This document shows, one piece after another, positions 17,108-27,143 of a stretch of 64,000 nucleotides of DNA. Origin of the DNA: Gammaproteobacteria bacterium BRH_c0 (lineage in GTDB: Bacteria; Pseudomonadota; Gammaproteobacteria; Pseudomonadales; Porticoccaceae); contig LADM01000133.1 in assembly GCA_000961645.1 (NCBI GenBank), positions 1-64,000 on the forward strand, given 5' to 3'. The notes beneath the pieces were generated by a model. That model did not search any database and was not told the DNA's origin. It saw only the letters and a list, made by a program, of their open reading frames with translations. Position 1 is the stretch's first letter. Each line of letters starts with the position of its first letter. The translations under genes and the position numbers were made by a program.

Positions 17108-20100
17108 GTGGATCATAGAGAGAAAGAGCACTTTTTCAGTCTCCTTGAGGGTGAATTCCATTCGCGGAATAAGGCTCAGGCTGGAGGGCAGGGAGAAGCC
17201 GGATCGCCAGCCGACCACTATGAAGAATTCCCCTTGCTGGACTTTGCCCGCAAAATCTTTGCCCTGACGCCAGTCGAGGAACTCACCGCTGAGCCGGTAG
17301 CAGATATTGCCGGATTGCTGGCTTCATTGCGGGATTTTATGCTCAAGCCGTCTGGTTCCGAGGCAAAAATACGCTGTTTCAATCCCAGCCAGGAAGAGGA
17401 TGGCTGGGTGCATCGCCACACCCAGATTTTTGTGCTGCAACGGGATATGCCCTTTCTGGTGGATTCGATACGCATGATTCTGAACCGGAAAAAAATAGGC
17501 ATTCACGCCGTCAACAGCACAGTGTTCAATGTTGTTCGTGATCGGGACGGCACCCTGGTCAGCATCAGTGATCGGGTAACAGATGACAGGGAAGCGTTGA
17601 TCCTTGTACAGATTGATCGTTCATCCAGCGAGGACGAACGCGCCAGCCTGGTGAGGGAGATTGCCAGGTCTCTGGTTGCCGTGGAGGTCGTCACCGATGA
17701 TCATCGGCCCATGCTTGCGGCGCTGAGCGGGGTGATTGCTGCAGCCAGGGAAAATTTCCCGGCACTGTCTGACGAATCTCTGAATGAATATATTGCGTTT
17801 CTTGAGTGGGTAAAGGACAACCATTTTACCTTTCTGGCATACAGCTATTACCAGGTCAGCGCTGGATCGGACCCGCAGATTTCACCTGTCAAAGACAGAC
17901 AGTTGGGTCTGTTCCGTATTTCCGAACGGGAAATTGAACCACAGCGAATTTCCAGCCTTGCAGCGGGGTATCGCCTGTTTCATGAGGGTAATGAATTCTT
18001 GACGCTGGCAAGGTCATCGCTACGCTCAACTGTTCACCGCGATGCCTACTGTGACTATATTGTTATCAAGGATTACAACAGCGACGGCCTGGTGATAGGT
18101 GAACACCGGTTTTCGGGGCTCTATACCAATGCGCTGGCCTATTCCCAAAGTCCCTTTACCATTCCCTATATCCGCCAAAAGCTGGTCAGGGTTTTTGCCC
18201 TGTCGGGCCTGTCGCCATCGAGCCACGATGGCAAGGCTTTCAGGGCGGTTATGGAAACCCATCCCCGTGAAGAGCTGTTTCACGCCACCGAGCAGCAACT
18301 TTACGATACCTTGATCGCCATCTGGCAGATTCAGGAGCGTCGCCAGGTAAGGCTGTTTATCCGCCCCGATACTTTTGAAAAATTTATCAGTTGTATTCTG
18401 TATTTCCCTAAGGACACCTACCGCACTGAAATCCGCGAGAAAACCCAGGCAATCCTGATGGACAGGCTGGATGCCAGTGAAAGCCAGTTCACCACCTATT
18501 TCACGGAATCGCTGCTGGTGCGGACCTATTTTGTGTTGCGCATCAACTCGGATCGCTACAGCACAGTGGATCAGCGACAGCTTGAGCAGGAAATCAACAC
18601 CTTCACCCACGATTGGCGCGACGACCTGAAAGCGGCTATTTTCCAGCATTGGGGAGAGGAGCAGGGCCAGGTGTTGGTTCGCAGTTACTATGAGGCGTTT
18701 CCCGTCAGCTACCGTGAGCATTTTTCGCCGCGCGAGGCTGTGCAGGATATCGGCCTGCTGCATGAGCTGGAAAATGAGCAGCAGATAGCCATGTGCACCT
18801 ATCAGTCGCCGGGGGCAGAGCACAATGTTATTCGCTTCAAGATCTTTCACCCCAATACTGAACTGTTGCTTTCAGATATTGTGCCGATCCTGGAAAATCT
18901 CGGCTTTATCGTCAGGGGCGAACATCCCTACACCATTTCGCGTGCCGACCGGCCGCCGGTTTGGCTGCATGAATTCAGCCTGCAATTTACCCTCGATATC
19001 GCCATTGATGTGCCTGGCGTCAGACAAAATTTTCAGGAGGCATTTGCGGCTATTTGGCAGCGCAGGATCGACGATGATTCCTTTAACCGCCTGGTGGTAG
19101 GAGCGCGACTTGACTGGCGCTCGGTAGCGATTATCCGCCTCTATGCCCACTATATGAAACAGCTTGGCTTGCCCATCAGCCAGGGTTTTATTGCCCAGAC
19201 ATTTTCTGCAAACCTCGATATAACCCGCAACCTTGTCGCGCTGTTTAAAACCCGCTTTGACCCGAAAGTTGTCCAGCACGAAGCTGACAAGGGCGAGCGC
19301 AGTAAACGGCTGGAGAGCAAGATTGTCGAATCCCTGGATAAAATTGCCAACCTCAATGAGGATCAGGTATTGCGCAATTACCTGCAGCTGATTTGTGCCA
19401 CAGTGCGCACCAATTTTTTTCAAAAGGACAGTGCTGGCCAGCCGAAGGATTATGTCTCTGTCAAACTACAGCCGCGCTCCGTGTTGCTGGTGCCAGAACC
19501 GAGACCGGAGTATGAAGTGTTCGTGTATTCCCCCCGGGTAGAAGGTGTGCACTTGCGGGCTGGAAAAATCGCTCGCGGCGGGATTCGGTGGTCCGATCGG
19601 GTTGAGGATTACCGCACTGAAATTCTGGGCCTGGTAAAAGCCCAGCAGGTAAAAAATGCGGTGATCGTGCCTACCGGCGCCAAGGGCGGATTTATCGCCA
19701 AAAAAATACCAGTGGCGGCCAATCGCGATCAGGTACAGGCCGAAGGCATCGAGTGCTACAAGATTTTTATGCAAGGCTTGCTGGATGTGACCGACAACAT
19801 TGTGGGCGGCGACATAGTTCCCCCCGATGATGTGGTGCGGCACGATGCTGATGACGCCTATCTGGTGGTGGCTGCGGATAAGGGGACTGCCAGTTTTTCC
19901 GATATAGCCAACACAATTTCCGAGCGCAACCGCCACTGGTTGGGCGATGCGTTCGCCTCTGGTGGCAGCCATGGTTACGATCACAAGAAAATGGCGATCA
20001 CTGCCCGTGGAGCCTGGGTGGCTGTGCAGCGTCATTTCCGTGAACTTGGGCTCAACACCCAGGAGGATGATTTCACGGTGGTGGGCATTGGCGATATGTC

Positions 20101-22009
20101 CGGTGATGTGTTTGGCAATGGCATGTTGCTGTCGCCACACATCAAGCTGGTGGCGGCCTTTAATCATCAGTCAATCTTTATTGACCCTGAGCCGGATGCC
20201 GCAGCCAGTTTTAACGAGCGTTCAAGACTGTTCAATCTGCCGCGCTCAAGTTGGGATGACTATAACCGGGCGCTGATTTCAAAGGGCGGCGGTATTTACT
20301 CGCGCGCGGCCAAGGCGATACCCCTTTCGGAGCAGGCGAGGGCACTTTTCGGCATTGAGCAACAGAGTCTGACGCCTGCCCAGCTGGTTAACTACCTGCT
20401 AAAGGCGCCTGTGGATCTGCTCTGGAATGGCGGCGTCGGAACCTATGTGAAAAGCCGCTTGCAGTCCCATGCTGATGTGGGTGACAAGGCCAATGACGAG
20501 GTGCGCATCAACGGTAGTGAATTGCGCTGCCGGGTGGTGGGCGAGGGCGGCAATCTCGGCATGACCCAATTGGGCCGGATCGAATATGCCCTCAATGGTG
20601 GCGCCTGCAACACTGATTTTATCGACAATATGGGTGGTGTTGCCTGTTCCGATATTGAGGTCAATATCAAGATCGTGCTGAACCAGCTGGTCGCTGATGA
20701 GGATCTTACAATCAAGCAACGCAATGCTTTTCTCGCTGACATGACGGATGAAGTCACTGAGTTGGTATTGCACCGCAGCTACCGGCAGACACAGGGCATT
20801 TCCCTCGCCAAATTGCGCTGTGATGCGAATTTGTCGGAATTCTGGCATTGCCTCAGCGATTGGTCAGAAGCCGGCATGCTAAACCGTGACCTTGAGCAGC
20901 TACCCCACGATGATGCGCTGCTGGAGCGGGAAAAGACCGGCAAGGGACTGGCGCGGCCTGAGCTGTCGATTCTGGTATCCCACAGCAAAATCATGTTCAA
21001 GGCGCAGTTGCTCAATTCAGACGCTCTCGATGATCCCTGGATAGCGAAAGCGTTGATGCAGGCATTCCCACCGGCCATGACCCAACGCTTTGCCGATAAG
21101 GTGGCGAGTCATCCTCTCAGCAAGGAGATCATCGCCAATTATCTGACCAATGAAATTGTTGATGTCATGGGCTTGAGTTTTACCCATCGCCTGATGAAGT
21201 CGACCGGGGCAGATGCGGGGCAACTGGTGCGAGCCTATATCATCATGCGCGATGCCCTGAAGCTTGATACGGTGTGGGCTGAAATTGAAGCGCTGGATTA
21301 CCAGCTGGATGCGTCACAGCAGTTAAAACTGTTCGCCGGTTTGATGCGTCTTGGGCGTCGAACCACGCGCTGGATTATTCGCAACCGGCGCTCGTGCCAA
21401 AATACCGGTGCTGAAATTGCGCGCCTGGAACCGCTGTTGTCGGAAATGCTCAATGCGGGTATCGCCAATTACCAGGCGGCTGCGCCTGAAGAGGAATCGG
21501 ATATTTCCCGCTGGTTGTCGATGGGGCTCAACCACTATGCGGCAATACTGATCGACTCCGCCAACGATCTGTTTTTTGCTTTTGGCATGGCGGATGTGTC
21601 TGTGCGCACCGGGGTCTCCCTTGATCTTGTCAGCGAGGCTTACAGGCAGCTGGAGGCGAAGCTGAATATCGACTGGTTCTCGACCCAGATTATCCAGTTG
21701 CCCACCGCTTCCCGTTGGGACGATTACGCCCGTGAATCCTTTATGGATGAGCTGGAAAGTCTGTACCGGGCAATGGCGGTGGCAATGCTGGAGAATATCG
21801 GTAGCGAGGAATCCATTGCCGAGCGAATCGATCAGTGGCAGGCACAACACAAGGCACCGTTTGAACGCTGGCAGGACATGGTGCGCGAATTAAACCTGTC
21901 GCCGCAGCGTAATTACGCCATGTTTTCCGTTGCATTGCGCGAGCTGAAGGACCTGGTGGAAACCATCGGCCAGCCAGTCAAGCTGGCTGAGGTATGCAGT
22001 CTGGGCTGA
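17108..22009 (+). CDS. gdhB: NAD-specific glutamate dehydrogenase, large (180-kDa) class
   Basis: 1633-residue cytoplasmic enzyme of the large L_180 class, which deaminates glutamate to 2-oxoglutarate and ammonia with NAD. The first 700 or so residues are the long regulatory region. The catalytic core includes ARGGIRWSDRVEDYRTEILGL, the lysine-containing VPTGAKGGFIAKK, the NAD-binding GIGDMSGDVFGNGML, and NGGVGTYVK followed by GEGGNLGMTQLGRIEYA. The start chosen is GTG at 17108 behind GGGGGA at 17098-17103; the frame also opens at a TTG at 17096 with no separate ribosome site. It converges on gltA across a two-way terminator, next to the TCA genes that use its product. Length matches the family, and no frameshift is visible. 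Confidence 0.95.
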   Translation: MDHREKEHFFSLLEGEFHSRNKAQAGGQGEAGSPADHYEEFPLLDFARKIFALTPVEELTAEPVADIAGLLASLRDFMLKPSGSEAKIRCFNPSQEEDGWVHRHTQIFVLQRDMPFLVDSIRMILNRKKIGIHAVNSTVFNVVRDRDGTLVSISDRVTDDREALILVQIDRSSSEDERASLVREIARSLVAVEVVTDDHRPMLAALSGVIAAARENFPALSDESLNEYIAFLEWVKDNHFTFLAYSYYQVSAGSDPQISPVKDRQLGLFRISEREIEPQRISSLAAGYRLFHEGNEFLTLARSSLRSTVHRDAYCDYIVIKDYNSDGLVIGEHRFSGLYTNALAYSQSPFTIPYIRQKLVRVFALSGLSPSSHDGKAFRAVMETHPREELFHATEQQLYDTLIAIWQIQERRQVRLFIRPDTFEKFISCILYFPKDTYRTEIREKTQAILMDRLDASESQFTTYFTESLLVRTYFVLRINSDRYSTVDQRQLEQEINTFTHDWRDDLKAAIFQHWGEEQGQVLVRSYYEAFPVSYREHFSPREAVQDIGLLHELENEQQIAMCTYQSPGAEHNVIRFKIFHPNTELLLSDIVPILENLGFIVRGEHPYTISRADRPPVWLHEFSLQFTLDIAIDVPGVRQNFQEAFAAIWQRRIDDDSFNRLVVGARLDWRSVAIIRLYAHYMKQLGLPISQGFIAQTFSANLDITRNLVALFKTRFDPKVVQHEADKGERSKRLESKIVESLDKIANLNEDQVLRNYLQLICATVRTNFFQKDSAGQPKDYVSVKLQPRSVLLVPEPRPEYEVFVYSPRVEGVHLRAGKIARGGIRWSDRVEDYRTEILGLVKAQQVKNAVIVPTGAKGGFIAKKIPVAANRDQVQAEGIECYKIFMQGLLDVTDNIVGGDIVPPDDVVRHDADDAYLVVAADKGTASFSDIANTISERNRHWLGDAFASGGSHGYDHKKMAITARGAWVAVQRHFRELGLNTQEDDFTVVGIGDMSGDVFGNGMLLSPHIKLVAAFNHQSIFIDPEPDAAASFNERSRLFNLPRSSWDDYNRALISKGGGIYSRAAKAIPLSEQARALFGIEQQSLTPAQLVNYLLKAPVDLLWNGGVGTYVKSRLQSHADVGDKANDEVRINGSELRCRVVGEGGNLGMTQLGRIEYALNGGACNTDFIDNMGGVACSDIEVNIKIVLNQLVADEDLTIKQRNAFLADMTDEVTELVLHRSYRQTQGISLAKLRCDANLSEFWHCLSDWSEAGMLNRDLEQLPHDDALLEREKTGKGLARPELSILVSHSKIMFKAQLLNSDALDDPWIAKALMQAFPPAMTQRFADKVASHPLSKEIIANYLTNEIVDVMGLSFTHRLMKSTGADAGQLVRAYIIMRDALKLDTVWAEIEALDYQLDASQQLKLFAGLMRLGRRTTRWIIRNRRSCQNTGAEIARLEPLLSEMLNAGIANYQAAAPEEESDISRWLSMGLNHYAAILIDSANDLFFAFGMADVSVRTGVSLDLVSEAYRQLEAKLNIDWFSTQIIQLPTASRWDDYARESFMDELESLYRAMAVAMLENIGSEESIAERIDQWQAQHKAPFERWQDMVRELNLSPQRNYAMFSVALRELKDLVETIGQPVKLAEVCSLG

Positions 22010-22061
22010 GGCGCAACGGTTTTTGCGTTCTATACCCTGCTGTGAGTTTATCAGCAGACAC

Positions 22062-22089
22062 AAAAAAGCAGCCTTGTGGCTGCTTTTTT
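22062..22089. terminator. Bidirectional terminator between gdhB and gltA
   Basis: A 12-bp perfect stem (AAAAAAGCAGCC with GGCTGCTTTTTT) around TTGT. A and T tracts flank it, so it can end transcription from both convergent genes. Confidence 0.93.
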
Positions 22090-22130
22090 GTAATCAAAAT
22101 ATCAACGGCTATCAAGCCCGGGTTAATGCC

Positions 22131-23414
22131 TTATTTGGCAGGATATTCCCGCGCAGTATGACCGCGATAAAGCTGGCGTGGGCGCCCGATTCGATAGGGC
22201 TTGCTGAGCATTTCATTCCACTGGGAAATCCAGCCAACAGTGCGACCGGTGGCGAAAATAACCGTGAACATTTCGCTGGGAATGCCGATCGCTTTCATGA
22301 TGATGCCGGAATAGAAATCCACGTTGGGATAGAGTTTTTTCTCAACAAAGTACTCGTCTTCCAGGGCGATTTCTTCAAGACGCTTGGCGATTTTAAGCAG
22401 TGGATCGTTTTCGAGGCCAAGCACGCCGAGCACTTCATCGCAGGTTTGTTTCATGACCTTGGCGCGCGGATCAAAGTTCTTGTAGACGCGGTGTCCAAAG
22501 CCCATCAGGCGGAAGGGGTCATCCTTGTCCTTGGCGCGCTTGACGAATTCGTCGATGCGCTTCACATCGCCAATTTCCTTCAGCATCTCCAGTACGGCCT
22601 GGTTGGCGCCGCCATGGGCTGGGCCCCACAGGGCAGCAATGCCAGCGGAAATACAGGAGAAGGGGTTGGCGCCGGAGGAGCCTGCGAGTCTGACGGTGGA
22701 GGTCGAGGCGTTCTGCTCGTGATCGGCATGAAGCAGGAAAATCAGGTCCATGGCCTTGGCCAATACCGGATTGATGGGCTTGTTCCTGTCGCAGGGCGTG
22801 CCGAACATCATGTGCAGGAAGTTTTCGGAATAGCTCAGGGAGTTGTCCGGATACATGTAGGGCTGTCCGACAAAATGCTTGTGGCACATGGCGGCCAGGG
22901 TGGGCATTTTGGCAATCAGACGGTGGGCGGTGATCATGCGGTGCTGGGGGTCATTGATGTCCATGGAGTCGTGGTAGAACGACGACAGGGCGCCAACAAC
23001 ACCGCACAGCATGGCCATGGGGTGAGCGTCGTAGCGGAAGCCATGGAAGAAGCTCTCGATGGAGCGGTTGACCATGGTGTGCATGCGAATAATTTCTTCG
23101 AATTCGGCTTTTTCTCCGGCATTGGGCAGCTCGCCGTTGAGCAGCAGATAGCAGGTTTCAAGGTAATCAGAATGCTCTGCCAGTTGCTCAATAGGGTAGC
23201 CGCGATGCAGCAGGATGCCCTTGGCGCCATCGATATAGGTGATATCACTTTCGGAGGCAGCAGTGGTGCCGTAGCCGGGGTCATAGGTGAAATAGTTTTT
23301 TGCCAGCAGCGGTGAAACATCGATGACGTCCTGCCCCAGCGTACTCTCGAGGATGTTGAGTTCAAGCGGGGTGTCGTCCCCGTCAATCGTGAGGTAGGCT
23401 TTTCTGTTGCTCAT
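22131..23414 (-). CDS. gltA: Citrate synthase
   Basis: 427-residue type II (hexameric, Gram-negative) citrate synthase that condenses oxaloacetate and acetyl-CoA at the entry of the TCA cycle. Visible motifs: N-terminal [20 protein letters not shown], the catalytic His in SFYHDSMDI and in [45 protein letters not shown], and the catalytic Asp region [13 protein letters not shown]. The ATG at 23414 follows GGAGAT; an upstream in-frame TTG at 23429 lacks a ribosome site. It is transcribed away from sdhC, the standard order in Pseudomonas relatives, and the two share the 411-base control region. Confidence 0.97.
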   Translation of the reverse strand: MSNRKAYLTIDGDDTPLELNILESTLGQDVIDVSPLLAKNYFTYDPGYGTTAASESDITYIDGAKGILLHRGYPIEQLAEHSDYLETCYLLLNGELPNAGEKAEFEEIIRMHTMVNRSIESFFHGFRYDAHPMAMLCGVVGALSSFYHDSMDINDPQHRMITAHRLIAKMPTLAAMCHKHFVGQPYMYPDNSLSYSENFLHMMFGTPCDRNKPINPVLAKAMDLIFLLHADHEQNASTSTVRLAGSSGANPFSCISAGIAALWGPAHGGANQAVLEMLKEIGDVKRIDEFVKRAKDKDDPFRLMGFGHRVYKNFDPRAKVMKQTCDEVLGVLGLENDPLLKIAKRLEEIALEDEYFVEKKLYPNVDFYSGIIMKAIGIPSEMFTVIFATGRTVGWISQWNEMLSKPYRIGRPRQLYRGHTAREYPAK

Positions 23415-23825
23415 GGAGATCTCCAACATGTCCGGCAGGTAAGGAAGCCGAAACGGCTCCCGATTAGAAGTGAGGCGTCAAACTATAGCCAGAATAATGT
23501 CATTGTCAATTTGGCTCGGCAAAAGAGGTTTTTTTCCTGTCGGGAGGTTGATAGCGTGCAGTTTGTTCTATAATCACCCCCCGTCGAAAGATTAGACACC
23601 TTTTCCAGTTTGCCTTTGTTTGCCCCCCCCGGGTTAATGATGACCCGGAGGCAAAAATAACCACCCCGCAATGATGCGCAGATACCCACCCGAATTGTAA
23701 TTAAGGGGCAAGGCCCCTATAATTCTGGCCGTTTTCGAGAGAGGGAAGACCGGTTGCCAATGACCGGTCATTTTGTTGTTTTAACCGCACTCCATGTCCC
23801 GTTCGGGCGAAGAGGACAATCAACT
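23415..23825. promoter_or_regulatory. Divergent control region between gltA and sdhC
   Basis: This 411-base gap holds no convincing gene. For gltA (minus strand) a TTGACA (complement of 23504-23509) and TATAGT (complement of 23482-23487) are 16 bp apart. For sdhC (plus strand) TTGTAA (23695-23700) and TATAAT (23718-23723) are 17 bp apart. A second TATAAT lies at 23569-23574. A short palindrome GGGGCAAGGCCCC lies between the -35 and -10 of the sdh promoter, and CCGGGT/ACCCGG flank 23635. No activator site was recognised with confidence. Confidence 0.7.
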
Positions 23826-24200
23826 GTGACCACCAAAAGACCTGTTAATCTGGATATAGGAACGATCAAGCTTCCTATTACCGCTATCGTTTCCATCTTG
23901 CACCGGGTATCAGGCGTCGTCCTGTTCGGTGTTGTCGCTATCCTGCTGTGGATGCTGGATATCAGTCTCTCCGGGCCAGAAGGTTTTGACAGCATCCGTG
24001 ATTGTCTGACCAGCCCTGTCGCCAAGGTAATCCTGTGGGCGTCTCTGGCAGCCCTGGCCTACCATCTGGTGGCCGGCATTCGCCACCTCATTATGGACAT
24101 GGGGATTGGTGAATCCCTTGAAGGCGGTCGCCTGGGAGCCAAGCTGGCGCTGGTTGGTGCAGTTATTCTGATTATTCTTGCGGGGGTGTGGGTATGGTAA
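23826..24200 (+). CDS. sdhC: Succinate dehydrogenase cytochrome b556 subunit
   Basis: 124-residue inner-membrane subunit with three transmembrane helices, near residues 28-48, 65-90 and 103-124. It anchors the SdhAB dimer and, with SdhD, binds heme b and ubiquinone. His80 in YHLVAGIRHLIMD matches the heme ligand, and Ser23/Arg27 in SILHRVSG match the quinone-site residues of E. coli SdhC. GTG at 23826 is chosen, with GAGGA about ten bases upstream; the longer open frame from 23754 would add an unrelated leader. The stop overlaps the sdhD start. Confidence 0.94.
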   Translation: MTTKRPVNLDIGTIKLPITAIVSILHRVSGVVLFGVVAILLWMLDISLSGPEGFDSIRDCLTSPVAKVILWASLAALAYHLVAGIRHLIMDMGIGESLEGGRLGAKLALVGAVILIILAGVWVW

Positions 24201-24562
24201 CCAATGTTACGAGTTTTGGTCGTAGCGGCCTTTCCGATTGGCTGGTGCAGCGTGTCAGCGCCGTTGTGCTTGCCGCCTACACTATATTCATTGTCGTCTA
24301 CCTGCTGTGCAATAGCGATTTGACCCACGCCCAATGGCTGGCGCTCAATCAGCACATTGCCATGAAAATGTTCAGCCTCGCTGCCGTCTTGTCCGTTGCC
24401 GCCCACGCCTGGATAGGCCTGTGGTCAGTGCTGACCGATTATGTGACAGTGCGCCTGATGGGGCCAAAGGCCACACCGCTGCGCATTGTGCTTCAGCTGG
24501 GCATGATTACAGTCACCCTGGCCTATGTGGTCTGGGCAATCGATATTCTTTGGGGAATCTGA
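24194..24562 (+). CDS. sdhD: Succinate dehydrogenase hydrophobic membrane anchor
   Basis: 122-residue three-helix membrane subunit, partner of SdhC. His71 (heme ligand), Asp82 and Tyr83 (quinone site) occur in [14 protein letters not shown] at the same residue numbers as in E. coli SdhD. ATG at 24194 overlaps the sdhC stop by seven bases, so translation is coupled. A GTG two codons earlier is less likely. Confidence 0.94.
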   Translation: MVTNVTSFGRSGLSDWLVQRVSAVVLAAYTIFIVVYLLCNSDLTHAQWLALNQHIAMKMFSLAAVLSVAAHAWIGLWSVLTDYVTVRLMGPKATPLRIVLQLGMITVTLAYVVWAIDILWGI

Positions 24563-24566
24563 ATCC

Positions 24567-26339
24567 ATGGCTAACGTTAGAACCATTTCATTCGACGGTG
24601 TTATCGTGGGTGGCGGTGGCGCCGGTATGCGTGCAGCCATTCAGCTGGCCCAGTCAGGCTACAAGACTGCGGTGATATCCAAGGTTTTTCCTACTCGCTC
24701 ACACACTGTATCCGCCCAGGGCGGCATCACCTGCGCCATCGCCAGCGATGATCCGCAGGATCAGTGGCAGTGGCATATGTATGACACCGTCAAGGGCTCC
24801 GACTACATCGGCGACCAGGATGCCATTGAATATATGTGCTCGGTAGGGCCTGAAGCCGTCTTCGAGCTGGAGCATATGGGCCTGCCCTTTTCCCGCACTG
24901 AAGAAGGCCGTATCTACCAGCGCCCCTTCGGCGGCCAGTCGAAAAACTTTGGTGAAGGCGGTCAGGCTGCCCGCACCTGTGCCGCAGCCGACCGCACCGG
25001 TCACGCCCTGCTGCACACCCTCTATCAGACCAACCTGAAGAACAACACCGTCTTCCTCAATGAATGGTTCGCCGTTGATATCGTCAAGAACCAGGACGGT
25101 GTGGTGGTGGGTGTGATCGCCATCAATATTGAAACGGGCGAAACCGTTTATGTGAAGTCCAAGGCGACTGTGTTCGCCACTGGCGGGGCAGGGCGCATCT
25201 ACGCCTCCACCACCAATGCCCACATCAACACCGGCGACGGTGTTGGCATGGCCCTGCGGGCCGGTTTCCCGGTGCAGGACATTGAAATGTGGCAGTTCCA
25301 CCCCACCGGTATTGCCGGTGCCGGCACCCTGGTGACTGAAGGCTGTCGCGGTGAAGGTGGTTACCTGGTCAACAAGGATGGTGAGCGCTTTATGGAGCGT
25401 TATGCCCCCAACGCCAAGGATCTGGCGGGCCGCGATGTGGTGGCTCGCTCCATGGTGCTGGAAATCCTCGAAGGTCGCGGCTGCGGTCCCAACGGTGACT
25501 ATGTCCATCTCAAGCTGGATCACCTGGGTGAAGAAGTGCTGCACAGCCGTCTGCCTGGTATCTGTGAACTCTCTATTACCTTTGCCCATGCCGACCCGGT
25601 CAAGGAACCCATTCCGGTGGTTCCCACCTGCCACTATATGATGGGCGGTATACCCACCAACGTGAATGGCCAGGCGCTGACAATCGACGCCAACGGCAAT
25701 GAGCAGGTCATCCCCGGCCTCTATGCCTGTGGCGAAGTGGCCTGTGTGTCGGTGCACGGCGCCAACCGCCTGGGTGGCAACTCGCTGCTGGATCTGGTGG
25801 TGTTTGGCCGCGCTTCCGGTCTCTTTATCGAAAAAGCCCTGCGCGAAGGTATCGAGTACCGCGATGCCAGCGAGGGCGATATTGACGCCGCCATGGCGCG
25901 CCTCAACAAGATCAACGGTTCCAGTTCCGGCGAAGAGGCCTCCGTGCTGCGCAAGGAGCTGCAAACCATCATGCAGAACTACTTCGGCGTATTCCGTCGC
26001 GGCGACTACATGCAGGAAGGCATCAAGAAGCTGGCCGAACTGCGTCCCCGCATTGAAGGCGTCTACCTGCAGGACAAGAGCAGTGTCTTCAACACTGCCC
26101 GCATTGAAGCGCTCGAGCTGCAAAACCTGCTGGAGGTGGCTGAAGCTACTGCCATTGCGGCCGAAACCCGCACCGAGAGCCGCGGCGCCCACGCCCGTGA
26201 GGACTACACCGAGCGCGATGATGTCAACTGGCTGTGTCACTCCATGTACTTCCCGTCGGACAAGTCCATTGGCAAGCGCAAGGTCAATTTTGAGCCCGTA
26301 ACCCGCCCGGCTTTCGAACCGAAAGCCCGCACCTACTGA
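24567..26339 (+). CDS. sdhA: Succinate dehydrogenase flavoprotein subunit
   Basis: 590-residue catalytic subunit that oxidises succinate to fumarate. It contains the FAD-binding [11 protein letters not shown] motif, His46 in [10 protein letters not shown] for covalent FAD attachment, the active-site segments [21 protein letters not shown] and [13 protein letters not shown], and [21 protein letters not shown] at 24567 follows GGGGAA and comes four bases after the sdhD stop. It is part of the sdhCDAB-sucAB-lpdA-sucCD cluster. Length and motifs are normal. Confidence 0.97.
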   Translation: MANVRTISFDGVIVGGGGAGMRAAIQLAQSGYKTAVISKVFPTRSHTVSAQGGITCAIASDDPQDQWQWHMYDTVKGSDYIGDQDAIEYMCSVGPEAVFELEHMGLPFSRTEEGRIYQRPFGGQSKNFGEGGQAARTCAAADRTGHALLHTLYQTNLKNNTVFLNEWFAVDIVKNQDGVVVGVIAINIETGETVYVKSKATVFATGGAGRIYASTTNAHINTGDGVGMALRAGFPVQDIEMWQFHPTGIAGAGTLVTEGCRGEGGYLVNKDGERFMERYAPNAKDLAGRDVVARSMVLEILEGRGCGPNGDYVHLKLDHLGEEVLHSRLPGICELSITFAHADPVKEPIPVVPTCHYMMGGIPTNVNGQALTIDANGNEQVIPGLYACGEVACVSVHGANRLGGNSLLDLVVFGRASGLFIEKALREGIEYRDASEGDIDAAMARLNKINGSSSGEEASVLRKELQTIMQNYFGVFRRGDYMQEGIKKLAELRPRIEGVYLQDKSSVFNTARIEALELQNLLEVAEATAIAAETRTESRGAHAREDYTERDDVNWLCHSMYFPSDKSIGKRKVNFEPVTRPAFEPKARTY

Positions 26340-26359
26340 TTGTCAGGGGAACATTTCCT

Positions 26360-27064
26360 ATGTTGAAAGTAAGTGTTTATCGATACAACCCTGATGTGGA
26401 TGCCACCCCACGTATGCAGGACTACGACATTGACACCGGCGGCAAGGACCTGATGGTTCTGGATGTGCTGGAGCTGCTCAAGGCCAAGGATACGACCCTG
26501 GCCTATCGTCGCTCCTGCCGCGAAGGTGTGTGCGGTTCCGACGGCATGAATATCGCTGGCAAGAACGGCCTGGCCTGTATCACGCCGCTGTCTGCCTGTG
26601 TGAAGAACAACCGCCTGGTGCTGCGCCCGCTGCCGGGTCTTCCCGTGGTGCGCGATCTGGTGGTTGATATGGGCCAGTTCTACGCCCAGTACGAAAAAAT
26701 CCAGCCCTATCTGCTGAACAATACCCCCGCACCTGCCATTGAACGCCTGCAAACGCCTGAAGAGCGCGAGAAGCTCGACGGCCTGTATGAATGTATCCTG
26801 TGTGCTTGCTGTTCAACCAGTTGCCCGTCGTTCTGGTGGAACCCGGACAAGTTTATCGGCCCGGCTGGCTTGCTCCAGGCCTATCGCTTCCTGGCCGACA
26901 GTCGTGATACCGCGACCGATGAGCGCCTCGCCAAACTGGATGATCCATTCAGCGTCTTCCGCTGCCATGGTATCCAGAATTGTGTGGCGGTGTGCCCCAA
27001 GGGTCTCAACCCAACCCGCGCTATTGGCCATATTCGCAACATGCTGCTGAGAAGTGGTACCTGA
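26360..27064 (+). CDS. sdhB: Succinate dehydrogenase iron-sulfur subunit
   Basis: 234-residue subunit that passes electrons from SdhA to the quinone site. The N-terminal ferredoxin domain has the [2Fe-2S] ligands in SCREGVCGSDGMNI and LACI. The C-terminal domain has the [4Fe-4S] and [3Fe-4S] ligands in CILCACCSTSCPSFWWN and CHGIQNCVAVCPKGLNP. AGGGGA at 26345-26350 precedes the ATG. The gene sits between sdhA and sucA in the operon. Confidence 0.97.
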   Translation: MLKVSVYRYNPDVDATPRMQDYDIDTGGKDLMVLDVLELLKAKDTTLAYRRSCREGVCGSDGMNIAGKNGLACITPLSACVKNNRLVLRPLPGLPVVRDLVVDMGQFYAQYEKIQPYLLNNTPAPAIERLQTPEEREKLDGLYECILCACCSTSCPSFWWNPDKFIGPAGLLQAYRFLADSRDTATDERLAKLDDPFSVFRCHGIQNCVAVCPKGLNPTRAIGHIRNMLLRSGT

Positions 27065-27143
27065 TGGCATCTGTCTGACTTTCTTGTTCGTTAAGATTGT
27101 CATCAAGTGCGTTTAACACATTGAAAAATATTGGGAAGTAACG

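Noticed and set aside
22023-23315. A 430-codon plus-strand frame opposite gltA
   Set aside because: It begins in the gdhB/gltA terminator region and mirrors the citrate synthase gene; the translated sequence is low-information and matches nothing.
23548-23574. TTGATA and TATAAT as the main sdh promoter
   Set aside because: The spacer is only 15 bp and it lies about 250 bases from sdhC; the pair at 23695-23723 has an ideal 17-bp spacer and is closer.
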